From the NCBI RefSeq assembly GCF_021513135.1, contig NZ_CP090981.1:558001-622000 (forward strand): a stretch of DNA of 64,000 nt. Direction: 5' to 3'. Source of the stretch: Vibrio sp. SS-MA-C1-2. Lineage in GTDB: Bacteria; Pseudomonadota; Gammaproteobacteria; Enterobacterales; Vibrionaceae. The translations under genes were made by a program, and so were the position numbers. Below the pieces are notes generated by a model. It did no database searches, was not told the DNA's origin, and saw nothing but the letters and a program-made list of their open reading frames with translations. Within the stretch, counting starts at the first letter, position 1, and every line of letters begins with the position of its first letter. Shown here piece after piece: positions 56,805 through 64,000 of the stretch.

Positions 56805-56933
56805 TAATCCCCTTCTTACTTGAAGTTGCTAGGTTGTTGGTTATATTCATTCGCCCCAATCATAGAGTACTCCTATACTCATGAGGCCTCATTCACTTGC
56901 CGCCGACTAGAAACTCCAATTACTTTGGGTATA
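56805..56933 (+). repeat. ERIC-like intergenic repeat, full length (about 129 bp)
   Basis: CCCCTTCTTACTTGAAGTTG at left (terminal TATA degraded to TAAT), GAGTACTCCTATACTCATGA in the middle, CTCCAATTACTTTGGGTATA at right. Lies between tatC and tatD. Confidence 0.85.
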
Positions 56934-57031
56934 GTGCTTTGGTTATTCGTTATTTTTATCAGATATTTTTTCTGTTTATCTTTATCACTTCGCGGTAATG
57001 TATATCATTAATTTTTAGTTAGGGACTTATC

Positions 57032-57793
57032 ATGATTGATAGCCACGCGCATATTTATGGTTCAGAGTTTAATGACGATCGCGATGAGGTTGTCGCTAGA
57101 GCTAAAAAACAATCGATTGAAATGATCTTACAACCCAATATTGACTTAGAATCTATCGAGCCAATGTTAGCGACGGAAGCAAAGTATCCCGGATTTTGTC
57201 GTTCAATGATGGGACTGCATCCTTGCTATGTCGACGGTAATGTCGATGAAACGTTAGCGATTATTGAATCGTGGTTTGATAAACATAATTTTATTGCGGT
57301 GGGTGAGATTGGTATCGATCTTTATTGGGATAAAACCTATCAAGCGGAACAAGAACACGCTTTTGTGACTCAACTTAATTGGTCTAAAGCACGTAATTTG
57401 CCTGTTGTTATCCATACCCGTGATTCCATTGATCAGGTACTTTCGTTATTAGAGAAAGAGCAAGATGGCTCTTTAACGGGGGTTTTTCACTGTTTTGGCG
57501 GTACGCTGCAACAAGCGCAGGCGATTAATGCATTAGGCTTTCATCTTGGTTTAGGCGGTGTTTCGACCTTTAAAAACTCAGGCATGAATGATGTTTTACC
57601 TGAGTTGGATTTAAGTAGAGTGATTCTCGAAACCGATAGCCCTTACCTTGCTCCAGTGCCTAATCGAGGCAAACGTAATGAGCCTGCTTATACACAATTG
57701 ATAGGTCAAAAACTCGCAGACAGCAAAGGGCTTACCTTAGCGGAAATTGATCGCATTACGACAAAAAATACCAAGCAGCTTTTTAAGTTATAA
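57032..57793 (+). CDS. tatD: TatD family metal-dependent DNase
   Basis: 253-residue TIM-barrel hydrolase. Metal ligands seen: HAH in MIDSHAHIYGSEF (residues 5-7), Glu in AVGEIGIDLY, His in VVIHTRDS and VFHCFGG, and Asp in LETDSPYLAPVPNRGKRNEP. Not part of the Tat machinery despite its position; implicated in DNA repair/degradation. Separated from tatABC by a terminator and an ERIC element, so transcribed independently. Confidence 0.94.
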   Translation: MIDSHAHIYGSEFNDDRDEVVARAKKQSIEMILQPNIDLESIEPMLATEAKYPGFCRSMMGLHPCYVDGNVDETLAIIESWFDKHNFIAVGEIGIDLYWDKTYQAEQEHAFVTQLNWSKARNLPVVIHTRDSIDQVLSLLEKEQDGSLTGVFHCFGGTLQQAQAINALGFHLGLGGVSTFKNSGMNDVLPELDLSRVILETDSPYLAPVPNRGKRNEPAYTQLIGQKLADSKGLTLAEIDRITTKNTKQLFKL

Positions 57794-57821
57794 AATAGAT
57801 ATTTATCGTGTGATGCGCTAA

Positions 57822-58916
<1,095 letters not shown>

Positions 58917-58969
58917 ACTAGATCTAATGTGACGAGATGTATATTCAAGACTCTCAATCATAAAGAATC

Positions 58970-59001
58970 AAAGCCTAGAGTTATTAACCCTAGGCTTTTT
59001 T
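58970..59001. terminator. Bidirectional terminator between hemB and an EamA gene
   Basis: AAAGCCTAG pairs with CTAGGCTTT around a loop, with T-run after. The flanking genes converge. Confidence 0.88.
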
Positions 59002-59031
59002 ATTTACACTGATAATAAGCAGAAATAATAA

Positions 59032-59967
59032 TTAAATTTTATCTTGATACTGCTTTGCAACTTTACGTTTGATCCAAGTCTCATTGATAAACAATGAGAA
59101 GAAGATAATCCCGCCACCAATCATTAAACGCGGTAGATCGACATCTCGATTCCAGATAGCAATATTTACAATTAACCCCATTGGCACTAATGCGTTATTC
59201 ATAATCGCTAATGCCCCAGCATTGACCAAGCAGCCACCTTTGTTCCAAAGAAAGTAGCCTAAACCTGACGCGATAACCCCTAAGTAGATTAATATTCCCC
59301 ATTGAGTCGAGGTGGTTGGCATTTTGTCGAAACGTCCAAATAGTAAAAATCCAATTGTCGCAACCACTAATGCCCCAAGATAAAACCAACCAAAAATCGC
59401 TTTTTGTGGTAAGTGAGTTTGTTGCTTCTCCATTAATGATTTATATGCCACTTGCCCTAGTGCGAAACAGAAATTAGAGCCTTGAACCACCATAAAGCCA
59501 AATAAAAAATTGTTATTAATGTCAGAAAATTTAATTACAGCAGCACCAGAAACAGCAATCAACGCAGTGAGAAAGTACCAAGCAGAGAAACGTTTATGGA
59601 GTAGATCATAGATAATAGTGACATAAATGGGGGTGAAAATAGTAAAGAGGAGAACTTCAGGTACCGTTAAATAGAGAAAAGATTGATAGTAAAAGCAGTA
59701 CATTAATCCTAGTTGAAACCCACCAATGGCCATCAGTTTAATTGCAAGAGGTCGAGGTGTCTCTTTAAAGCGTAAAAATGGCAAAAAGATAACTGCAGCC
59801 AAAGCAATGCGAATAAATACTGAAAACCAGGCATCAACTTGGCCTGAAAGATAAACACCAATTAAACTAAAAGAGAATGCCCATAATAGGGTGGTGAATG
59901 ATAGGTACAGCATGCTTTGTCCATTTAGCCAGTTTGAATAAGTGGACAAAGCATACATTGTAAACAT
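59032..59967 (-). CDS. EamA-domain (DMT superfamily) membrane transporter
   Basis: 311 residues with about ten membrane helices in two EamA repeats. A start at 59913 (MLYLSFTTLLWAFSFSLIGV) would fit the family better, removing 18 hydrophilic residues; neither has a strong ribosome-binding site. FTIFTPIYVTIIYDLL and LVNAGALAIMNNALVPMGLI suggest the CARP-type carboxylate/amino acid exporter group. Substrate unknown. Not closely similar to the EamA protein at 49357-50244. Confidence 0.87.
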   Translation of the reverse strand: MFTMYALSTYSNWLNGQSMLYLSFTTLLWAFSFSLIGVYLSGQVDAWFSVFIRIALAAVIFLPFLRFKETPRPLAIKLMAIGGFQLGLMYCFYYQSFLYLTVPEVLLFTIFTPIYVTIIYDLLHKRFSAWYFLTALIAVSGAAVIKFSDINNNFLFGFMVVQGSNFCFALGQVAYKSLMEKQQTHLPQKAIFGWFYLGALVVATIGFLLFGRFDKMPTTSTQWGILIYLGVIASGLGYFLWNKGGCLVNAGALAIMNNALVPMGLIVNIAIWNRDVDLPRLMIGGGIIFFSLFINETWIKRKVAKQYQDKI

Positions 59968-60009
59968 TTTAATATCAAAAAGGTTTACTTGTTTTCATTG
60001 AATAATAAA

Positions 60010-60432
60010 TTACTTGAACGGAACAACCAGTAAATGAGTTGTCGAGCAGTCGATCAATTGACGAGATGTAGAAAGTAACTTACTCCAAAAATCTTGATGG
60101 TGACCGCAAACAACTAAATCGATAGAGTATTCTTTTATCGCTGCACAGACCTCATGAGAAAAATCACCACTGCTTAATAATGTTTTATGGATTGGGTAAT
60201 CAATCTTACTGGTAAAGTTATTTAGCTGCTCTAGCGCTTCTTCTGCAACCTTGTGCTGCGTTTCTGCCAAGTTGATATCGATAAAGCCGGTATATAATTC
60301 GGCGTAGTTTACATCAATATGAATCAGAGAGAGTTTAGCATTAAGTGGTTTTGCTAATGCGGCGGCATGTTGGATTAACATTTCACTCTCATCAGAGAGA
60401 TCTACTGCCACTAATATATGCTGATATGCCAT
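60010..60432 (-). CDS. uspA: UspA family universal stress protein
   Basis: 140 residues. The start MAYQHILVAVDLSDESEML matches E. coli UspA; the C-terminal CGHHQDFWSKLLSTSRQLI and LLVVPFK replace the ATP-binding Gly-rich loop, as in the non-nucleotide UspA group. Divergent from uspB, as in E. coli. Confidence 0.93.
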   Translation of the reverse strand: MAYQHILVAVDLSDESEMLIQHAAALAKPLNAKLSLIHIDVNYAELYTGFIDINLAETQHKVAEEALEQLNNFTSKIDYPIHKTLLSSGDFSHEVCAAIKEYSIDLVVCGHHQDFWSKLLSTSRQLIDCSTTHLLVVPFK

Positions 60433-60819
60433 CTTTAACTCCTTTTTTGATGGAAAATAAAATGCTCAAAACTTTTTTTTGTCTATTTTATAAACTATTT
60501 TTAATATGTTATCACGATTTATTAGAAAAAAGTGTAGGTTGGATCTCAAGCTAATTGTTTATTTTGTATGAGTTTTTTATTATTTTGATTTAACTCAACA
60601 AAAAATAGTTTGATTTGATCGTTATTATTTTTATTAAAATAGTTGAGTTACTCTGGATAATCAACAAGCCTTGATTACACTTATAATAAAGGAGAGTAGG
60701 TAAAGTTGGTTATTTGCTCAATTAATTTAGTATCAGATGAGAAAAATAAAAGGAGTTTGTACTTAACCAAAGTTACATTATTCACTCATCTCACCAAAAT
60801 CTTATTTGGGAGGTTTATT
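60433..60819. promoter_or_regulatory. Divergent region between uspA and uspB
   Basis: About 390 AT-rich bases that should contain the uspA (minus) and uspB (plus) promoters. I cannot assign sigma-S or sigma-70 boxes with confidence. GGGAGG at 60808-60813 is the uspB ribosome-binding site. An in-frame extension of uspB to 60706 is not credible. Confidence 0.5.
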
Positions 60820-61146
60820 ATGTTTAGCATGAATTCTCTATATTTAGCATTGTTTGTTGTGACTGTCATTAATGGTGCCCGTTATGTCAGCACGTTACGT
60901 ACACTTCTTCTGGTGATGAGAGATGCCGATCCACTGCTGTATCAATCGGTTGATGGTCGTGGTTTCTTTAGCAGTCAAGGTAATGTCTCTAAGCAGATCC
61001 GCCTATTTCATTACATCCGCAGTCATCAATATGTTAAGCATCATAATCCTATTTTTATCTCTAAATGTGACAAAGTACGCCACCTATTTGTATTAACAAC
61101 ATTTTTAGTACTTATCCTAGTATTTACTCTTCCTATGGTCGCATAG
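60820..61146 (+). CDS. uspB: UspB, universal stress protein B (membrane protein)
   Basis: 108 residues with a membrane segment at each end (LALFVVTVINGARYV and LFVLTTFLVLILVFTLPMVA). DPLLYQSVDGRGFFSSQGNV and KQIRLFHYIRSHQYVKHH match E. coli UspB. I chose ATG 60820 because GGGAGG sits at the right distance and the E. coli start aligns. Associated with stationary phase and ethanol tolerance in E. coli. Confidence 0.93.
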   Translation: MFSMNSLYLALFVVTVINGARYVSTLRTLLLVMRDADPLLYQSVDGRGFFSSQGNVSKQIRLFHYIRSHQYVKHHNPIFISKCDKVRHLFVLTTFLVLILVFTLPMVA

Positions 61147-61222
61147 TACAAACTAGTAGCATGGTTATTGCCTTTGAGATTAGGTACACTAACGATAATC
61201 AATAAGTAATATACCAAGTTAA

Positions 61223-61250
61223 TAAAGGGGTGCATTGAGCATCCCTTTTC
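61223..61250 (+). terminator. Terminator after uspB
   Basis: AAAGGGGTGC pairs with GCATCCCTTT (one G:T) around ATTGA, then T-rich sequence. The next gene starts 25 bases later. Confidence 0.82.
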
Positions 61251-61274
61251 TGTTTGTTTAAAGGTAACCTGAAG

Positions 61275-62477
61275 ATGGCTAAAAATAGTGATACCTCGAC
61301 CTATGACGTTATTGTCATTGGGGCGGGTGCTGCTGGATTGATGTGTGCAGCTCAAGCCGGAAAGCGTGGACGTCGTGTTCTTATTTTAGATCATGCAAAA
61401 AAGCCGGGGCGTAAAATCCTTATTTCCGGTGGGGGGCGTTGTAACTTCACTAACTATGATGTCACGCCTGCAAATTATCTTTGTCAGAACCCTCACTTCG
61501 TTAAGTCTGCTTTATCGCAATATAGTCATTGGGACTTTATTGCCATGATCTCTGAGTACGGTATTGAATTTGAAGAACGCTTGCATGGTCAGCTCTTCTG
61601 TATCGACTCAGCAAAAGAGATTGTTGATATGCTATTGCAAGAGTGCAATCAGCCAAATATTGAGCAACGTTACCGTTGTAATATCACCGATATCAGTAAA
61701 ACAGAACAAGGCTTTCAACTTGATGTGAGCGGCGAGATGCTTGAGTGCGAATCTCTGGTTATCGCAACCGGTGGTTTATCAATGCCAAAATTAGGGGCGA
61801 CACCGTTTGGCTATCAAGTTGCCGAGAAGTTTGGTCTTTCTGTGTTACCAACGACTGCTGGACTTGTGCCATTTACTCTACATAAAGAAGATAAAGAGAG
61901 TTTGGCTGAACTGTCGGGTATTGCGATCCCAGTAGAAGTGACTGCTGAAGATGGTACTCAGTTTAGGGAAGCGCTGTTATTTACTCATCGTGGCTTATCA
62001 GGCCCTTCGATATTACAAATTTCATCCTATTGGCGAGCAGGGCAAAAGGTAACGATTAACCTCTCTCCTGATAACGATATTGAAAGTTTTATTGAGACGA
62101 TAAAAGAGAAGCGTCCAAATCAAAGCTTAAAGAATACCCTTGCTCAATTGCTCCCAAAACGTTTAATTGAAGCGTTGATTGATCGTAAAGAGCTGGTGGA
62201 TAAACCATTAAAACAGCTAAATCATAAAGAGATTGCACAAGTGATCACCACGATTGAAATGTGGGATATTGCTCCCAATGGCACAGAAGGTTATCGCACC
62301 GCCGAAGTGACATTAGGTGGGGTTGATACCGATCAATTATCATCAAAAACCATGGAGGTTAAGTCAGTTTCTGGCCTCTACTTTGTGGGGGAAGTGATGG
62401 ACGTAACAGGTTGGTTAGGCGGTTATAATTTCCAGTGGGCGTGGTCATCTGGTTGGGTTGCTGGGCAAAACGTTTAA
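61275..62477 (+). CDS. yhiN: YhiN/HI0933 family NAD(P)/FAD-dependent flavoprotein
   Basis: 400 residues. The FAD-binding Rossmann motif VIVIGAGAAGLMCAAQAG is near residues 12-29, followed by RKILISGGGRCNFTN (family signature) and the C-terminal FVGEVMDVTGWLGGYNFQWA. Function is not established; the family is a predicted oxidoreductase. I chose ATG 61275 (MAKNSDTSTYD); the longer frame begins at a TTG at 61254. In E. coli yhiN lies near uspAB, matching this context. Confidence 0.9.
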   Translation: MAKNSDTSTYDVIVIGAGAAGLMCAAQAGKRGRRVLILDHAKKPGRKILISGGGRCNFTNYDVTPANYLCQNPHFVKSALSQYSHWDFIAMISEYGIEFEERLHGQLFCIDSAKEIVDMLLQECNQPNIEQRYRCNITDISKTEQGFQLDVSGEMLECESLVIATGGLSMPKLGATPFGYQVAEKFGLSVLPTTAGLVPFTLHKEDKESLAELSGIAIPVEVTAEDGTQFREALLFTHRGLSGPSILQISSYWRAGQKVTINLSPDNDIESFIETIKEKRPNQSLKNTLAQLLPKRLIEALIDRKELVDKPLKQLNHKEIAQVITTIEMWDIAPNGTEGYRTAEVTLGGVDTDQLSSKTMEVKSVSGLYFVGEVMDVTGWLGGYNFQWAWSSGWVAGQNV

Positions 62478-62510
62478 CGAATTGGCTCTTTTCTGAAAGA
62501 GAAAAATTAA

Positions 62511-62550
62511 AAAGCCCCAAATAGCCGAGTGTTATTTGGGGCTTTATTTC
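62511..62550. terminator. Bidirectional terminator between yhiN and the cytochrome c5 gene
   Basis: AAAGCCCCAAATA (62511-62523) pairs with TATTTGGGGCTTT (62533-62545), an almost perfect 13-bp stem with A- and T-runs. The genes converge. Confidence 0.93.
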
Positions 62551-62589
62551 TTAGCCGTTTAACTAGTTAATTATTTTTAGTTTTTACTT

Positions 62590-62997
62590 TTATTTAGTCA
62601 TAAACTTAATGGTTGCGATGATCTCATCGTTACTACAATCCATACACGTTCCTTTTGGTGGCATCGCATTGAAGCCATTAAGTGCATGTTGAGTTAATGT
62701 ATCCATACCTTGTGCAATACGTGGTGCCCATGCTGCTGTATCACCCATTTTTGGTGCACCTGCTGCGCCAGTGCTATGACAAGCAACACAAAAAGTATTA
62801 TAAACTTGCTCACCGGTTCTTGGTGCTGCTGGTACGTTACTTTCTTGTGCTGGTGCGTCACTCGTTACATATACAGAGCTCACTGGTTTAATTCGTTGTT
62901 CGATAGCATCATGTGACATATCAGACGCAACCGCTTGGGATGTGAAAATAAATAGTGCAGAGATCAATAAAATAGCTTGGCGATATAGCTTTTCCAT
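62590..62997 (-). CDS. Cytochrome c5 family protein
   Basis: 135 residues. A signal peptide (LLISALFIFTSQAVA, cleavage near residue 24) is followed by a linker and a class I cytochrome c domain. Heme-binding CVACH is at about residues 70-74, the axial Met is likely that in FNAMPPKGTC, and CMDCSN gives the pair of cysteines typical of c5. Periplasmic electron carrier. Single gene. Confidence 0.93.
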   Translation of the reverse strand: MEKLYRQAILLISALFIFTSQAVASDMSHDAIEQRIKPVSSVYVTSDAPAQESNVPAAPRTGEQVYNTFCVACHSTGAAGAPKMGDTAAWAPRIAQGMDTLTQHALNGFNAMPPKGTCMDCSNDEIIATIKFMTK

Positions 62998-63316
62998 AAG
63001 GTTACCTTACAATTCCTATGTAGTAGAGTCATCTGCAACAAATGAAGGATATATTTATCCGAGTGATGTGCAGAGTTTTATTATTTTTACGTTTGCATCA
63101 AATTGATAATCATAAAGAATTTATGGCTATCACTCTATGATGTAAACCTGACGTTATTATATATGGAACTATTATTTACATAAACCCTTACTTATGACCT
63201 ATTTTGTCTGAAAAGTAATCGAGTTGTAGGAAAATAGACCATTTGCAAAAAAAAACACAAAAAAGACTAGACGTTGGTGTCGGATATCCGTATTATCCTT
63301 TCCGCCGACAGGACAA
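62998..63316 (+). promoter_or_regulatory. Region upstream of the tRNA cluster with its candidate promoter
   Basis: TAGACG (63268-63273), 17-base spacer, TATTAT (63291-63296), preceded by an A-rich tract near 63247-63264 that could be an UP element. The first tRNA starts 20 bases after the -10. The rest of the 319 bases is AT-rich with no recognisable gene. Confidence 0.7.
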
Positions 63317-63393
<77 letters not shown>

Positions 63394-63421
63394 GTTGGAC
63401 TGGTCGGAGTAAAGAAACATT

Positions 63422-63498
63422 GGTGGCTATAGCTCAGTTGGTAGAGTCCCGGATTGTGATTCCGGTTGTCGCGAGTTCAAGCCTCGTTAGCCACCCCA
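63422..63498 (+). tRNA. tRNA-His (GUG), copy 1
   Basis: 77 bases including the encoded extra 5' G that pairs with C73. GTGGCTA pairs with TAGCCAC, anticodon loop TTGTGAT gives GTG, CCA encoded. Confidence 0.96.
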
Positions 63499-63544
63499 TA
63501 CATAGTTAAGTGGATTTTAAATCGGCTTAAGACAAAAAGATTAT

Positions 63545-63621
<77 letters not shown>

Positions 63622-63626
63622 ATCAA

Positions 63627-63658
63627 AAAAGCCTCATTAGCTATAATGAGGCTTTTTT
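63627..63658 (+). terminator. Terminator after tRNA-Pro copy 1
   Basis: GCCTCATTA pairs with TAATGAGGC around GCTA (63631-63652), A-run before, T-run after. Confidence 0.93.
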
Positions 63659-63698
63659 ACTTCTAATTTTATGCCTATGCATATGAAGTAAAAACAAT

Positions 63699-63775
63699 GG
63701 TGGCTATAGCTCAGTTGGTAGAGTCCCGGATTGTGATTCCGGTTGTCGCGAGTTCAAGCCTCGTTAGCCACCCCA
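63699..63775 (+). tRNA. tRNA-His (GUG), copy 2
   Basis: Identical to copy 1, with the encoded extra 5' G and CCA. Confidence 0.96.
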
Positions 63776-63821
63776 TACATAGTTAAGCTGATTCTCAGTC
63801 AGCTTAAGTAAAAAAGATTAT

Positions 63822-63898
<77 letters not shown>

Positions 63899-63904
63899 AT
63901 CAAA

Positions 63905-63937
63905 GAAAGCCTCATTAGTGATAATGAGGCTTTTTTA
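63905..63937 (+). terminator. Terminator after tRNA-Pro copy 2
   Basis: GCCTCATTA (63909-63917) pairs with TAATGAGGC (63922-63930) around GTGA, followed by TTTTTT. Confidence 0.93.
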
Positions 63938-64000
63938 TTTTTATGCTTTTATCATTTCTATTTCTATGCAATGACGATTTTTCTGTAGCAATTACGTTGT

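Noticed and set aside
56820-57011. 63-codon open frame between tatC and tatD
   Set aside because: Most of it lies in the ERIC-like element, and it has no family resemblance.

Overview
The window is AT-rich chromosomal DNA from a gammaproteobacterium, almost certainly a member of the Vibrionaceae. The gene order (mnmG-rsmG-atp-glmU; comM/ilvLGMEDA; def-fmt-rsmB-trkA-trkH divergent from dprA-smg; ubiEJB-tatABC-tatD-hemB; uspA/uspB-yhiN), the rRNA operon with Glu/Lys/Val spacer tRNAs, and repeated ERIC-like elements all fit. The genus cannot be fixed by eye; the 16S gene has Vibrionaceae features but mixed signature positions. The mnmG end normally lies close to oriC.

Layout. 1-9.5 kb: the 3' part of mnmG, rsmG and a complete F1Fo ATP synthase operon atpIBEFHAGDC closed by a strong terminator. 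9.6-17.6 kb: glmU, convergent with the branched-chain amino acid operon ilvGMEDA on the minus strand, which is preceded by an ilvL leader peptide and attenuator. 17.9-28.9 kb: comM (frameshifted), dsbA-srkA, ccoG, yihD, a GntR/FadR regulator, a Spo0M-like protein, a hemolysin-III family membrane protein, trkH (frameshifted) and trkA. 28.9-36.7 kb: rsmB, fmt-def, then dprA-smg-yrdD, purE, tsaC-aroE and a DUF1488 protein. 36.8-43.1 kb: a full rRNA operon with two strong promoters, 16S, tRNA-Glu, tRNA-Lys, tRNA-Val, 23S, 5S and tRNA-Asp, followed by a decayed second copy of the tRNA-Asp plus its terminator. 44-52 kb: crcB, a divergent ThiE-like protein, an M24 aminopeptidase, a Bcr/CflA transporter, an EamA transporter and rmuC. 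52-59 kb: ubiE-ubiJ-ubiB, tatABC, tatD, hemB. 59-64 kb: a second EamA transporter, uspA/uspB, a YhiN-type flavoprotein, cytochrome c5 and a tRNA cluster Arg-His-Pro-His-Pro containing a recent tandem duplication.

The genes are mostly housekeeping: respiration and ATP synthesis (atp, ubi, hemB, cytochrome c5, ccoG), translation and tRNA/rRNA modification (mnmG, rsmG, rsmB, fmt, def, tsaC, rRNA, tRNA), branched-chain and aromatic amino acid synthesis, and protein export/folding (tat, dsbA). I found no prophage, transposase, CRISPR array, toxin system or biosynthetic island. The points deserving attention are two single-base frameshifts in G-runs (comM, trkH); apparent absence of parAB between rsmG and atpI and of purK after purE; an ATP synthase c subunit resembling the enterobacterial type; a ThiE homologue with altered active-site motifs; seven ERIC-like elements in various states of decay; and two tRNA duplications, one decaying and one nearly identical. 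I did not find a convincing undescribed biological system.
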